Origin: Rhodobacterales bacterium | GTDB lineage: Bacteria; Pseudomonadota; Alphaproteobacteria; Rhodobacterales; Rhodobacteraceae | Assembly: GCA_003249215.1 (NCBI GenBank) | Contig: QKJR01000088.1 | Coordinates: 1-64,000, forward strand | Length of the DNA stretch: 64,000 bases | Direction: 5' to 3' | Part shown: positions 1 to 9,548 of the stretch, piece by piece | How positions within the stretch are numbered: the stretch's first letter is position 1 | Layout of the letters: every line of letters starts with the position of its first letter | Notes under the pieces: generated by a model | Database searches by the model: none | Seen by the model: only the letters and a program-made list of their open reading frames with translations | What the model was told of the DNA's origin: nothing | Made by a program: the position numbers and the translations under genes

Positions 1-528
1 CGCGGCGATCGTCGGCAGTTTCGCGATCAGGCGCATCGAGGCGACTTCGCGCTGCCAGGGATCGTTGATGTCGAGGCTGTCGTGATAGAAGGCCGACATC
101 GCGCCGACCACGCCGACCATCGTCGCCATCGGGTGGCTGTCGCGGCGGAACCCGCGGAAGAAGTTGTGGATCTGCTCGTGCAGCATGGTGTGACGGGTGA
201 TCCGGTACTCGAAATCCTCCATCTGCTTGGCGTTCGGCAGTTCGCCGTTCAGCAGCAGATAGCAAACCTCGAGGTAATGCGATTTCTCGGCAAGCTGGTC
301 GATCGGATAGCCGCGATACAGCAGCTCGCCCTTGTCGCCGTCGATATAGGTGATGGCCGATTCACAGGCCGCCGTCGAAGTGAAGCCCGGGTCGAAGGTG
401 AAGACGTCGGCCTGACCGTAGAGCTTGCGGATGTCGAGAACGTCGGGGCCCACCGAGGGCGACAGAACGGGGAGGTCGTAGGTCTTGCCATCGAGAGTGA
501 GGGTGGCGACTCTGCTGTTTTCAGCCAT
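1..528 (-). CDS. gltA: Citrate synthase (N-terminal part, cut by window edge)
   Basis: Condenses acetyl-CoA and oxaloacetate to citrate, the entry step of the TCA cycle, in the cytoplasm. The 176 visible residues begin [20 protein letters not shown] and contain the type II citrate synthase N-terminal blocks: the [20 protein letters not shown] region, the [19 protein letters not shown] block and the [20 protein letters not shown] block. The ATG at 528 is preceded by a purine-rich AGGAAAGG. The rest, including the catalytic His/Asp residues, lies left of position 1, so the gene is truncated by the window and not broken. It runs in the same direction as gltX, 75 bp downstream of it. Confidence 0.96.
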   Translation of the reverse strand, partial: MAENSRVATLTLDGKTYDLPVLSPSVGPDVLDIRKLYGQADVFTFDPGFTSTAACESAITYIDGDKGELLYRGYPIDQLAEKSHYLEVCYLLLNGELPNAKQMEDFEYRITRHTMLHEQIHNFFRGFRRDSHPMATMVGVVGAMSAFYHDSLDINDPWQREVASMRLIAKLPTIAA

Positions 529-603
529 GGGGATACCTTTCCTGTCGTCCGGCGGGGCCGCGCCGGGAGTTACGTTCCGGTTGCCCGGACAGGCGGACGG
601 GCC

Positions 604-2004
604 TCAGGCCGCCTGATCACTCAGCCGGGCCAGCGTTTCGTCGCGGCCCAGAACAATCATCATGTCGAACACGCTGGGGGTCACGGATCGCCCCGCGAGG
701 GCCGCGCGCAGGGGGGCGGCAAGCTTGCCCAGTCCCAGCCCATGCGCCTGTGCGACTTCGCTCACGATGGCCTCCAAATCTTCCCGCGTCCAGCTAGCAT
801 TTCGCAACTGCGGCGTCAATTCTTTCAGTATACCACGGGATACCGGATCGAGGGCCTTCTGCGCTTTCTCATCGAGCGAGAGGGGCCGCGAGACAAGGAT
901 AAACTCCGCCTTTTCAAGGAGTTGCGGGAAGGTTTTCGCCGATCCCTTCAGGAAGGGCAGCGCCGCGCACAGCCCCTGTGCCTGGGTGTCGGAGAGCGGG
1001 GCAAGCCGCGCCGCCGCGAGATATCCGGCGATCTGCCCCATTAGATCGGCCTCGGAGGTCACCGCGATATGCTGGCCGCAGATGTTTTCGAGCTTCTTGA
1101 AGTCGAGTCGCGCCGGCGCCCGGCCGATTCCCTCGAGTTCGAACCAGCTTTTCGCCTGCGCATCGGTGAAAAATTCATCGTCGCCATGGCTCCAGCCGAG
1201 CCGCGCGAGGTAGTTGCGCATCCCCGATGCCGGATACCCCATCGCCTGATATTCCTCGAGCCCGACCGCGCCGTGGCGCTTGCTGAGCTTCTTGCCATCT
1301 GGCCCATGGATCAGCGGGATATGCGCGAAGACCGGCACCGCCCAGTCCATCGCGTGATAGATCTGCATCTGCCGCGCGGCGTTCACCAGATGGTCGTCGC
1401 CGCGGATCACATGGGTCACGCCCATGTCGTAATCGTCGACCACCACGGCGAGCATATAGGTGGGCGTGCCGTCCGAGCGCAGGCAGACCATGTCGTCGAG
1501 CTGGTCGTTGCGGACCGTCACCTCGCCCTGCACCGCGTCGCGGATCACCGTCGCGCCCTCACGCGGGGCCTTGAGGCGGATCACATAGGGCGCGTCCGGG
1601 TAGGTTGCCGGATCGGCGTCGCGCCAGGGGCTTTGGTAGAGGGTCGAGCGGCCCTCGGCCCGGGCGGCCTCGCGGAAGGCCTCGATCTCGGCTTGCGTGG
1701 CAAAGCATTTATAGGCTGCACCGCGCGCGAGCATCTCGCGCGCCACCTCGGCATGGCGGTCGCGGCGCTCGAACTGGCTCACCACCTCGCCATCGTAATC
1801 GAGCCCGAGCCAGTCGAGCCCCTTCAGGATCGCCGCCGTCGCCTCGGGCGTCGAGCGCTCGCGGTCGGTATCCTCGATGCGCAGCAGGAAGGTGCCGCCA
1901 TGGCCGCGCGCGAAGAGCCAGTTGAAGAGCGCCGTGCGCGCGCCGCCGATATGCAGATAGCCGGTGGGCGAGGGGGCGAAGCGGGTGACGATCTGTCCGG
2001 TCAT
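604..2004 (-). CDS. gltX: Glutamyl-tRNA synthetase
   Basis: Charges tRNA-Glu with glutamate (class I aminoacyl-tRNA synthetase, cytoplasm). The 466-residue product has the class I HIGH motif as HIGG at residues 18-21 (context [19 protein letters not shown]) and the KMSKS motif as KLSKR near residue 240. The reading frame stays open far upstream to about 3570, but that extension is antisense to comEC; the conserved protein begins [15 protein letters not shown], so ATG 2004 is the start. It diverges from comEC across about 75 bp. Alphaproteobacteria often carry a second GltX-type enzyme that charges tRNA-Gln for later amidation; from this window I cannot tell which specificity this copy has. 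Confidence 0.96.
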   Translation of the reverse strand: MTGQIVTRFAPSPTGYLHIGGARTALFNWLFARGHGGTFLLRIEDTDRERSTPEATAAILKGLDWLGLDYDGEVVSQFERRDRHAEVAREMLARGAAYKCFATQAEIEAFREAARAEGRSTLYQSPWRDADPATYPDAPYVIRLKAPREGATVIRDAVQGEVTVRNDQLDDMVCLRSDGTPTYMLAVVVDDYDMGVTHVIRGDDHLVNAARQMQIYHAMDWAVPVFAHIPLIHGPDGKKLSKRHGAVGLEEYQAMGYPASGMRNYLARLGWSHGDDEFFTDAQAKSWFELEGIGRAPARLDFKKLENICGQHIAVTSEADLMGQIAGYLAAARLAPLSDTQAQGLCAALPFLKGSAKTFPQLLEKAEFILVSRPLSLDEKAQKALDPVSRGILKELTPQLRNASWTREDLEAIVSEVAQAHGLGLGKLAAPLRAALAGRSVTPSVFDMMIVLGRDETLARLSDQAA

Positions 2005-2079
2005 CGGGGGCCTTTCGGGGTGTCTTCGGGCCGCGTCGCCCGGGGGCGAAGGCGCAGGCATATTAACTATTCGTAAACC

Positions 2080-4359
2080 ATGAAGCGGCAAGCTTCCTTG
2101 GCCAGAGGCATAGTCGTGCGGGCGATCAGACTCAAGTCGGCTTCGGCCGCCGGGCGGTCGTGGCGGTGGGAAAGGGAGGCGGCCAGAGTGCCGGGAGCGG
2201 GCGAAGAGGGACTTGCGCGGGGCGGCTTGGCCCCGCAGGCCGGGGCCGTGGCGGCACTCGGCGAACGGGCGTTGGCCGCGACGGGGCGGGTCCTGCGCGC
2301 GGCTGTGGCCGGGCTCGACGATCTGCCGGGCGCGCTGATCCGCGCGCGGCTTTCCCTCGTTCTGTGGATGCCGGTCGCGCTCGGCCTCGGCATCGGGCTC
2401 TATTTCCTGCTGCCGGTCGAACCCAGGCCGCCCGGGCGCGCAGCGCTCGGGGCAGGCGCGGCTGCCGGCCTCGGTCTCTGGATCCGCGGGCCGGAGGTCG
2501 CGCGCTTCCCCGCGGCGCTTCTCGCGCTCCTCCTCGCGGGGCTCCTGCTCGGTGCGCTGCGCAGCCAGTCGCTCGCCGCCCCGGTGCTCGGCTTTCGCTA
2601 TTACGGTCCGGTCGAGGGGCGGGTGGTCGAGATCGACCGCTCGGCGCGCGACCGTATCCGGCTCACCCTCGACCGCGTGACCCTCTCGAACGTCGACCCC
2701 GAGCGCACGCCGGGAAGGGTGCGCGTCTCGCTCGGGCCCGACGAGGCCGCGCGCCTGCCCGAGCCGGGCACGCGGGTCATGCTCACCGCCAATCTCTCGC
2801 CGCCCGCGGCCGCCGCTGAACCCGCGGGCTTCGATTTCCGCCGCTTCGCCTGGTTCGAGGGGCTGGGCGCCGTGGGCTACACTCGCACGCCGGTGCTGCG
2901 CGTGGGCCCGCCGCCGCCGGGCGATCCGCTGATGGCCGCGCATCGGCTGCGGATGCGGGTCTCGGCCGCGATGCAGGCGCAGATGCCCGGTCAGGCCGGC
3001 GCGGTGGCCGCGGCGCTGATGACGGGCGACCGCTCGGGCATTTCCGAGGCCACCAACCGCGCGATGCGCGAGGCGAACCTCTATCACATCGTCTCGATTT
3101 CGGGGCTGCATATGGGGATGCTCGCGGGCTTCGTCTTCGGCGCGCTGCGTTACGGGCTCGCGGCCTTCGGCGGGCTTGCGCTGCGCTGGCCGGTCAAGAA
3201 GATCGCGGCCGGTGTCGCGCTGATCGCCGCAAGCCTTTATCTCTGGATCGCCGGGGCCGAGATCGCCACGCAGCGCGCCTGGATCATGGTGGCGGTGATG
3301 CTGATCGCGGTGATCTTCGACCGCCGCGCGATCAGCCTGCGCTCGGTCGCGCTCGCGGCCACGGCACTTCTGCTCTGGCAACCCGAGGCGCTGGTCTCGG
3401 CCGGCTTCCAGATGTCCTTCGCCGCCACGACTGCGCTGATCCTCGCGTTCCGGCCCTGGGGCCGGATCGCGATGGCGCTGCCGCCGCTTGTGCGGCCCGT
3501 CGCGATGCTCGCGATGACCTCGCTCATCGCGGGCTTCGCCACCGCGCCCATCGCAGCCGCACAGTTCCATCGGATGTCGGATTACGGGCTCTTGGCCAAC
3601 CTGCTCGCCGTACCCGTCATGGGCACGCTGGTGATGCCCGCGGGGGTGATCGCGGCGCTGCTTGCGCCTCTCGGGCTCGCCGCGCCCGCGCTCTGGGTGA
3701 TGCGGATCGGCACCGAATGGATGCTCTGGGTCGCCGATTTCGTCTCGGGGCTCGAGGGGGCGAGCCGCGCGGTGATGGCGCCGCCCGGTTGGGTGCTACC
3801 GCTGCTCGCGCTGGGCGCGCTCGGCGCGGTGCTGATGCGTGGGGCGGGGCGCAGCCTTGGGCTCATCGCGATGCTGGTGGCGGCGCTCGGCTGGTTCGGC
3901 GCCGCGCGGCCCGCCGTGCTGATCGCCGAGGGCGGCACGCTCGTCGGTGTGCTCGGCCCCGGGGGGCGGGTGCTCTCGAAGCCCGGGCAAGCCTTCACCG
4001 CCGAGAGCTGGCTCGCCGCCGACGGCGATGACGCCGATATAGAGGCGGCCGCCGCCCGGCCGGGCTTCGCGGGCCCGCGCGGCGCGCGCACGGGCGCGTT
4101 TGCGGTGCTCGAACAGGCGCCGCCGCGGCGGATCGTGCATCTGAGCGGCAAGGGCGCAATGGCGGCGCTGCCCGGCGCCTGCGCCGGCGGCGCGCTCGTC
4201 GTGCTCGCGGCCGAGGCGCCGGCGGGCGACTGGTCGGGCTGCGATCTCTGGGACGAGGGGCGGCTTGGCGAGACCGGGGCGGTCGCGCTCTGGCCGGACG
4301 GGCGGGTCGAGACCGTGGCCGAGGCCGCGGGCGAACGGCCCTGGAGTGCCCGAAACTGA
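2080..4359 (+). CDS. comEC: ComEC/Rec2-family DNA-uptake channel
   Basis: Inner-membrane channel that moves single-stranded DNA into the cytoplasm during natural transformation. In Rhodobacter capsulatus a ComEC homologue is needed to receive gene transfer agent DNA. The 759-residue product has hydrophobic segments near residues 90-160, then the ComEC domain containing SGLHMGML near residue 341, followed by many membrane spans. The C-terminal soluble part (after about 610) is short and does not show a recognisable metallo-beta-lactamase HXHXDH motif, as is common in this family outside Firmicutes. The start is uncertain: the ATG at 2080 lacks a clear ribosome site, and a GTG at 2188 behind GGGAGG is a good alternative. 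It is convergent with lexA. Confidence 0.9.
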   Translation: MKRQASLARGIVVRAIRLKSASAAGRSWRWEREAARVPGAGEEGLARGGLAPQAGAVAALGERALAATGRVLRAAVAGLDDLPGALIRARLSLVLWMPVALGLGIGLYFLLPVEPRPPGRAALGAGAAAGLGLWIRGPEVARFPAALLALLLAGLLLGALRSQSLAAPVLGFRYYGPVEGRVVEIDRSARDRIRLTLDRVTLSNVDPERTPGRVRVSLGPDEAARLPEPGTRVMLTANLSPPAAAAEPAGFDFRRFAWFEGLGAVGYTRTPVLRVGPPPPGDPLMAAHRLRMRVSAAMQAQMPGQAGAVAAALMTGDRSGISEATNRAMREANLYHIVSISGLHMGMLAGFVFGALRYGLAAFGGLALRWPVKKIAAGVALIAASLYLWIAGAEIATQRAWIMVAVMLIAVIFDRRAISLRSVALAATALLLWQPEALVSAGFQMSFAATTALILAFRPWGRIAMALPPLVRPVAMLAMTSLIAGFATAPIAAAQFHRMSDYGLLANLLAVPVMGTLVMPAGVIAALLAPLGLAAPALWVMRIGTEWMLWVADFVSGLEGASRAVMAPPGWVLPLLALGALGAVLMRGAGRSLGLIAMLVAALGWFGAARPAVLIAEGGTLVGVLGPGGRVLSKPGQAFTAESWLAADGDDADIEAAAARPGFAGPRGARTGAFAVLEQAPPRRIVHLSGKGAMAALPGACAGGALVVLAAEAPAGDWSGCDLWDEGRLGETGAVALWPDGRVETVAEAAGERPWSARN

Positions 4360-4362
4360 AAA

Positions 4363-4384
4363 CGGCGCCCCGGGGCGCCGCTTT
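4363..4384. terminator. Bidirectional hairpin between comEC and lexA
   Basis: A perfect 18-bp palindrome, CGGCGCCCCGGGGCGCCG at 4363-4380, followed by CTTT on the + strand and preceded by AAAA, which is a T-run for the - strand. It sits between the convergent ends of comEC (4359) and lexA (4405), so it probably ends both transcripts. Confidence 0.75.
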
Positions 4385-4404
4385 GCAAGGCTTTCGCCGA
4401 AAGC

Positions 4405-5115
4405 TCAGTAGCTGCGGATCAGCCCGACGAGGCGCCCCTGCACCTTGACCTGATCCTCGCGCAGCATCCGCGTCTCATAGGCCGGGTTCGCCGCCTCGAG
4501 CGCGATCATCCCGCCGCGACGGTAATAGCGCTTGAGCGTCGCCTCATGCCCCTCGACCAGCGCCACGACGATATCGCCATTGTCGGCGGTCGTCTGTTCG
4601 CGGATGACCACGATATCGCCATCGTTGATCCCAGCCTCGATCATGGAATCGCCTTTGACTTCAAGGGCATAGTGCTGCCCGCGGCCGGACAGCATCGAGC
4701 CCGGCACCGCCACGTGATGCGAGACCTCGGCAATCGCCTCGATCGGCACGCCCGCCGCGATCCGCCCCATCACCGGCAGCTCGAAAGCATGGACCGCCTC
4801 GACCGGCATCGCGCCCGCGGGCGGATCGGTGCGGTCGCCCTCGATCACCTTGGGGGTGAAGCCGGGCGCGGCCGCGGATTTCGCGAGCGATTTTTCGAGC
4901 GCTTCGGGCAGCTTGACCACCTCGATCGCGCGGGCCCGATGGGCGAGGCGGCGGATGAAGCCGCGCTCCTCGAGCGCGGTGATCAGCCGGTGGATCCCGG
5001 ATTTCGAGCGCAGGTCGAGCGCGTCCTTCATTTCGTCGAACGAGGGCGGCACCCCGTCGCGATCCATCCGCTTCTGGATGAATTCCAGCAATTCCAACTG
5101 CTTGCGCGTTAGCAT
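4405..5115 (-). CDS. lexA: LexA SOS repressor/protease
   Basis: Represses SOS genes and cleaves itself when RecA is activated on single-stranded DNA. The 236-residue product has an N-terminal winged helix ([13 protein letters not shown], then the recognition region [20 protein letters not shown]) and a C-terminal S24 peptidase domain. The Ala-Gly cleavage bond is A121-G122 (RIAAGVP), the nucleophile is Ser157 in GDSM, and the general base is Lys195 in ATLKRY, so the protein looks fully active. The linker (residues 70-105) is longer than in E. coli LexA, as is usual in alphaproteobacteria. RBS GGAGGGG precedes ATG 5115. The promoter contains three GTTC half-sites (separate entry), so it is probably autoregulated. 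Confidence 0.97.
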   Translation of the reverse strand: MLTRKQLELLEFIQKRMDRDGVPPSFDEMKDALDLRSKSGIHRLITALEERGFIRRLAHRARAIEVVKLPEALEKSLAKSAAAPGFTPKVIEGDRTDPPAGAMPVEAVHAFELPVMGRIAAGVPIEAIAEVSHHVAVPGSMLSGRGQHYALEVKGDSMIEAGINDGDIVVIREQTTADNGDIVVALVEGHEATLKRYYRRGGMIALEAANPAYETRMLREDQVKVQGRLVGLIRSY

Positions 5116-5146
5116 TCCAACCCCTCCAGGATCGCACCCCGACCTT

Positions 5147-5186
5147 GTTCACCCAAGGTTCTAGCGACGTTCCCTTTTCGTGTCAA
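5147..5186 (-). promoter_or_regulatory. lexA promoter with overlapping SOS boxes
   Basis: On the - strand a consensus -35 TTGACA (5181-5186) and a -10 TAGAAC (5158-5163) are separated by exactly 17 bp. On the + strand three GTTC units lie at 5147-5150, 5158-5161 and 5169-5172, each separated by 7 bp, giving two overlapping copies of the GTTC-N7-GTTC box known as the LexA site of Rhodobacter and other alphaproteobacteria. The boxes cover the spacer, the -10 and the transcription start region, which fits repression by LexA. Confidence 0.9.
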
Positions 5187-5263
5187 GTTTTCCCCAGATT
5201 AGGGGAATGCGGTTAACGCAGTCTTAAGGCATCGGATGACGGCCGAGTCGCGCGCGCCCTCTC

Positions 5264-6445
5264 TCAGAGCGGTAGATAGTCGACCACCTCGCCTGCGCGG
5301 CGCGGTCCATCGCCCAAGGGCCGGATCAGCAGCGCGTCGGCCTCGGCCAACACGCCCAGAAGCGCCGAATCCTGATTGCCGAAGGGGGTAATCGTGGGCA
5401 GGCCGTCGCCCGGCGCGAGGCGCGCGCGCATGTAGTGGGTGCGCGGGCCGGTCGGGCCAACATCGGCGGCGAGCACCGCGCGCGAGGGGCTGTGTGCGCC
5501 CGGCAGGCCCTGCATCGCCGCAAGCATCGGCGCGAGGAAAAGCTTCGCGCAGACCGTGGCCGAGACCGGATTGCCGGGCAGGCCGAGCATCGCGGCCGCC
5601 CCCATCCGCCCCGCCATCAACGGCTTGCCCGGCCGCATCGCGATCTTCCAGAAGGCGCGTTCGAGGCCCAGGTCTGCCGCCACCGCCCCCACCATGTCAT
5701 GATCGCCGACCGAGGCACCGCCCGAGGTCACGATCAGATCGGCGCCCTCGGCAAGGCCGAAGACCATGCGCAGGCTCGCTTCGTCGTCGCGCGCGATCGG
5801 CAGCATCCGCACCTCGGCGCCCGCGGCCTCGGCCATGGCGGCGATCAGGAAATTGTTCGAGCACAGGATCTGATCGGGGCCGGGCACCTCGCCGGGCATG
5901 ACGAGCTCGTCGCCGGTCGCGATGACCGCCACCACGGGGCGGCGCACCACCGGCACTTCGGCGATGTTCATCGCGGCGAGCAGGCCGAGATCGCGCGCCG
6001 CAAGCGGCCGGCGGGGGAAGAACGCCTCGCCTTCGCTGAAATCCTGGCCTCGGGGGCGAATATTGGTCGATTTGCCGAGCGTTGCGGGCAGGATCAGCGT
6101 CTCGCCCTCGCGCGTCACATCTTCCTGCAGGACCACCACACCACCGGGCGCCGGGCAGGGCGCGCCGGTGAAGATGCGGATCGCCTGACCGGGGGCGAGC
6201 GGGCCGCTGTGCCCATGCCCGGCCGCGGCCTCGCCCACCACGGCGAGCCGGGCGCCGGGGGTATGGTCGGCGGCGGCGAGCCAATAGCCATCCATCGCCG
6301 AGGCATCGAAGGGCGGTTGCGTGAGTTTCGCGGCGACCGGCTCGGCCAGAACACGGCCCGCGGCTGCGCGCAAAGCGACCCGCTCGGCGGGCAGGGTGGA
6401 CACCAGCGCGAGCACCTTCTCGAGCGCTTCGGAAACCGGGATCAT
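5264..6445 (-). CDS. moeA: Molybdopterin molybdenumtransferase MoeA
   Basis: Inserts molybdate into adenylylated molybdopterin, the last common step of molybdenum cofactor synthesis, in the cytoplasm. The 393-residue protein has the typical order: an N-terminal MoeA domain with PPFDASAMDGYW, a MogA-like molybdopterin-binding domain with ATGDELV and TSGGASVGDHDMV near residue 245, GLPGNPVSATV near residue 288, and a C-terminal beta-barrel. It follows moaC by 29 bp in the same direction and probably shares its transcript with trpG-trpD-trpC-moaC. Confidence 0.95.
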   Translation of the reverse strand: MIPVSEALEKVLALVSTLPAERVALRAAAGRVLAEPVAAKLTQPPFDASAMDGYWLAAADHTPGARLAVVGEAAAGHGHSGPLAPGQAIRIFTGAPCPAPGGVVVLQEDVTREGETLILPATLGKSTNIRPRGQDFSEGEAFFPRRPLAARDLGLLAAMNIAEVPVVRRPVVAVIATGDELVMPGEVPGPDQILCSNNFLIAAMAEAAGAEVRMLPIARDDEASLRMVFGLAEGADLIVTSGGASVGDHDMVGAVAADLGLERAFWKIAMRPGKPLMAGRMGAAAMLGLPGNPVSATVCAKLFLAPMLAAMQGLPGAHSPSRAVLAADVGPTGPRTHYMRARLAPGDGLPTITPFGNQDSALLGVLAEADALLIRPLGDGPRRAGEVVDYLPL

Positions 6446-6474
6446 CGCGTCCCTCCCTTCGGAAACTGGATGAA

Positions 6475-6945
6475 TTACGCCTCGTAACGGCCTGATTTCC
6501 CGCCCTCTTTGAGGGTCAGGCGGATACCTTCGATACGCATCCCCTTCTCGGCGGCCTTGAGCATGTCATAGATCGTGAGCGCGGCCACGCTGACCGCGGT
6601 CAGCGCCTCCATCTCGACGCCGGTCTGCCCAGCGGTTTTGACGGTCGCGGTGATCCGCACGCCGGGCAGGGCCTCGTCGGGCGTGAGATCCAGCGCCACC
6701 TTGGTGATCGGCAGCGGATGGCAGAGCGGGATCAGATCGGCCGTCTTCTTGGCGCCCATGATGCCCGCGATCCGCGCAATCCCGAGCACATCGCCCTTCT
6801 TGGCCGTCCCCGCGACCACCAGCGCGAGCGTCTCGGGCGTCATCACCACCGCACCCTCGGCCACCGCAAGGCGATCGGTCGAGGCCTTGGCCGAGACATC
6901 GACCATATGCGCCTGACCCTGCTCGTCGAAATGGCTGAGCGTCAT
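6475..6945 (-). CDS. moaC: Cyclic pyranopterin monophosphate synthase MoaC
   Basis: Converts the MoaA product (a cyclic dihydro-GTP) to cyclic pyranopterin monophosphate, the first stable molybdopterin precursor. The 156-residue protein carries the conserved [13 protein letters not shown] near residues 70-82 and [20 protein letters not shown], and ends KSGRYEA as expected. ATG 6945 overlaps the trpC stop codon by 4 bp (ATGA), which argues for translational coupling to the trp genes and against the longer open frame upstream. The pairing of trpC with moaC-moeA is a familiar order in alphaproteobacteria. Confidence 0.95.
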   Translation of the reverse strand: MTLSHFDEQGQAHMVDVSAKASTDRLAVAEGAVVMTPETLALVVAGTAKKGDVLGIARIAGIMGAKKTADLIPLCHPLPITKVALDLTPDEALPGVRITATVKTAGQTGVEMEALTAVSVAALTIYDMLKAAEKGMRIEGIRLTLKEGGKSGRYEA

Positions 6946-7736
6946 GCGACCTCCAGGAGCGCGCGGGTCGCCGCGGTCACATCCGCCTGCCGCATCAGGC
7001 TCTCGCCGATGAGGAACCGCCGCGCGCCGACCTCGGCCATCGCAGCCATGTCGGCGGGGGTGAAGATGCCGCTCTCGCAAACGAGATCGCGCCCCTCGGC
7101 GAGGATCGCAGGCGCAAGCTGGCGCGTGACATCAAGAGTGACCTCGAAGGTCTTGAGATTGCGGTTGTTCACGCCGAGGAGCGGCGATTTCAGAACCTTG
7201 AGCGCGCGCTCGAGCTCCGGCGCGTCATGCACCTCGATCAGCACATCCATGCCCCAGCCCGTCGCCGCATCCTCGAGCTCGGCGGCGAGAGTGTCCTCGA
7301 CCGAGGCCATGATGATCAGGATGCAATCGGCGCCCCAGGCGCGGGCCTCGGCCACCTGATAGGTGTCATAGAGGAAGTCCTTGCGCAAAGCGGGCAGGGC
7401 GCAGGCGGCGCGCGCGGCGGTCAGGAATTCGGGTGCGCCCTGGAACGAGGGGGCATCGGTCAGCACCGAGAGACAGGCCGCGCCGCCCGCCTCATAGGCG
7501 CGGGCAAGCGCGGGCGGATCGAAATCGGGGCGGATCAGCCCCTTGGAGGGCGAGGCCTTCTTGATCTCGGCGATCAGCCCGTAGCCTTGCGCGGCTTTCT
7601 TCGTCAGCGCATCGGCGAAACCCCGGGTGGGCGCCTGCGCGCGGGCCTCGGCCTCGACCCCGCCGAGCGGACGCGCGGCCTTGGCCGCGGCCACTTCCTC
7701 GAGCTTGTAGGCCTTGATCTTGTCGAGAATGTTCAT
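6942..7736 (-). CDS. trpC: Indole-3-glycerol phosphate synthase
   Basis: Ring-closes carboxyphenylamino-deoxyribulose phosphate to indole-3-glycerol phosphate in tryptophan synthesis. The 264-residue TIM-barrel protein has the family signature [12 protein letters not shown] at residues 55-66, with the catalytic lysine in [10 protein letters not shown], plus [13 protein letters not shown] and [12 protein letters not shown]. It is monofunctional, with no TrpF fused. Both ends overlap neighbours by 4 bp (trpD upstream, moaC downstream), showing a tightly coupled operon. Confidence 0.96.
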   Translation of the reverse strand: MNILDKIKAYKLEEVAAAKAARPLGGVEAEARAQAPTRGFADALTKKAAQGYGLIAEIKKASPSKGLIRPDFDPPALARAYEAGGAACLSVLTDAPSFQGAPEFLTAARAACALPALRKDFLYDTYQVAEARAWGADCILIIMASVEDTLAAELEDAATGWGMDVLIEVHDAPELERALKVLKSPLLGVNNRNLKTFEVTLDVTRQLAPAILAEGRDLVCESGIFTPADMAAMAEVGARRFLIGESLMRQADVTAATRALLEVA

Positions 7737-8764
7737 TTCGCCTCCGCGGCGATGCGGGTGGTGATTTCGGCGAGCGTGGTGAGGGCGGTGAGCGCGCGGC
7801 CGCTGTCGATGGCCTCGGCGGCCATGGCGGCGCCTTCCTTCAGGTCGGCGGCCTTGCCCGCGACCAAAATCGCCGCCGCCGCATTGAGGATCACCGCATC
7901 ACGATAGGCGCCCTTGGCGCCCTCGAGCAGCGCCTTGAGCGCCACCGCATTCTCGGCCGGTGTGCCGCCGACGATATCCTTGAACGGGTGGACGGGCAGA
8001 CCCGCGTCCTCGGGATGGACCTGAAAGCCGGTGATCTTGCCATCCTTGAGCGCGGCGACCTCGGTCGTGCCGGTGATGGTGATCTCATCGGTGCCATCCG
8101 AGCCATGGACGAGCCACGCCGCTTCGGTGCCCAGCATCTGCAGCGTCTCGGCCATCGGCCAGATCAGATCGGGGGCGAAGGCGCCGGTCAGCTGACGCTT
8201 GACGCCCGCGGGGTTGGTCAGCGGCCCGAGGATGTTGAAGATCGTCTTGCAGCCCAATTCGCCGCGCACCGGGCCCACATGACGCATCGCCGGGTGGTGG
8301 ATCTGCGCCATCATGAAGCCTATATTGGCCTTTGCGAGCCCTTCCTCGGTGGCCTCCGGCCCGGCCATCACGTCGATGCCGAGCTCGCTTTGCACATCCG
8401 CGGTGCCCGAACGCGACGAGGCCGCGCGGTTGCCGTGTTTGGCGACCGGCACGCCGGCGCCCGCCACGACGAAGGCCGCCGCGGTCGAGATATTGAGTGT
8501 ATGCATCCCGTCGCCGCCGGTGCCCACGATATCCATCGCCCCCTCGGGCGCGGTGACGGGCACGCATTTCGCGCGCATCGCGGCGGCGGCGGCGGCATAT
8601 TCGGCAACCGATTCCCCCCGTGCCCGCATCGCCATCAGAAGGCCCGCGACCTGAACCGGCGTCGCCGTGCCCTCGAAAAGCTCGGTAAAGGCCGCCTCGG
8701 CCTGCGCACGGCTCAGGGGCCCTTCGGAGGCCGCGAAGATCAGGGGTTTCATCGTGTCGCTCAT
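7733..8764 (-). CDS. trpD: Anthranilate phosphoribosyltransferase
   Basis: Transfers phosphoribose from PRPP to anthranilate. The 343-residue protein has the PRPP-binding GTGGDG at residues 81-86, followed by [20 protein letters not shown] and [16 protein letters not shown], then the metal and anthranilate-binding region around [11 protein letters not shown]. It is of usual length and separate from TrpG. It follows trpG by 55 bp and overlaps trpC by 4 bp (ATGA). Confidence 0.96.
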   Translation of the reverse strand: MSDTMKPLIFAASEGPLSRAQAEAAFTELFEGTATPVQVAGLLMAMRARGESVAEYAAAAAAMRAKCVPVTAPEGAMDIVGTGGDGMHTLNISTAAAFVVAGAGVPVAKHGNRAASSRSGTADVQSELGIDVMAGPEATEEGLAKANIGFMMAQIHHPAMRHVGPVRGELGCKTIFNILGPLTNPAGVKRQLTGAFAPDLIWPMAETLQMLGTEAAWLVHGSDGTDEITITGTTEVAALKDGKITGFQVHPEDAGLPVHPFKDIVGGTPAENAVALKALLEGAKGAYRDAVILNAAAAILVAGKAADLKEGAAMAAEAIDSGRALTALTTLAEITTRIAAEAK

Positions 8765-8819
8765 CGCGCTCTCCTTGTCACTCCGGGCGCCACCAGTTCG
8801 AGCGCGCCCGCGGCGGCGC

Positions 8820-9407
8820 TCAGGCCGTCACCTTCACCCTGGCCTCGGTCAGGAAATTGCGGATCATCTGATGGCCGTGTTCGGAGGCGATCGACTCGGG
8901 GTGGAACTGCACCCCCTCGATCATCTTCTCCTTGTGGCGCAGGCCCATGATCATGCCATCCTCGAGCCATGCGGTGACCTCGAGGCAGTCGGGCAGGGTG
9001 GCGCGGTCGACGATCAGCGAATGATAGCGGGTGGCCTGAAACGGCGAGGGCAGGCCCGCGAAGACGCCCTTGCCCGCGTGGTGGATGGTGCCCATCTTGC
9101 CATGCACGATCTCGCCCGCGCGCACGACATGGCCACCGAAGGCCTCGCCGATGGTCTGATGGCCAAGGCAGACGCCCAGAAGCGGCACCCCCGCCTCGGC
9201 CGCGGCGAGCGTCAGCGGCAGGCAGATACCGGCGGCGGCCGGATCGCAGGGCCCAGGGGAAAGCACGATCGCCTCGGCGCCCATCCCCATCGCCTCTTGC
9301 ACATCGAGCGCATCGTTGCGCACCACCTTCACATCCGCGCCCAACTCGCCAAAATAGTGGACGAGGTTGTAGGTGAAGCTGTCATAATTGTCGATGAGCA
9401 GAAGCAT
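8820..9407 (-). CDS. trpG: Anthranilate synthase component II (glutamine amidotransferase)
   Basis: Supplies ammonia from glutamine to TrpE. The 195-residue class I amidotransferase begins [20 protein letters not shown] and has the catalytic cysteine at residue 80 ([17 protein letters not shown]) and the His-Glu pair in VQFHPESI near residue 170. It starts the trpG-trpD-trpC-moaC-moeA run and diverges from yibQ over about 140 bp. Its partner TrpE is encoded about 2 kb away on the same strand, beyond yibQ. Confidence 0.96.
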   Translation of the reverse strand: MLLLIDNYDSFTYNLVHYFGELGADVKVVRNDALDVQEAMGMGAEAIVLSPGPCDPAAAGICLPLTLAAAEAGVPLLGVCLGHQTIGEAFGGHVVRAGEIVHGKMGTIHHAGKGVFAGLPSPFQATRYHSLIVDRATLPDCLEVTAWLEDGMIMGLRHKEKMIEGVQFHPESIASEHGHQMIRNFLTEARVKVTA

Positions 9408-9548
9408 GGCGCTTTTCCGGTCTGGCCCGGATTCAGGGGTGAACCGGGACTTGGGTCGGGCTATAGATGTTCAGAGGCAGACGCCGGGGTCAAGGGCCGC
9501 AGGGCCCGCGAACCACTGGCGCGACAGCAAAACAGGAGCAGGGGCGGT

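Noticed and set aside
2005-3570. N-terminal extension of gltX to 3570
   Set aside because: The extension lies opposite comEC and has no family sequence; GltX begins at [15 protein letters not shown].
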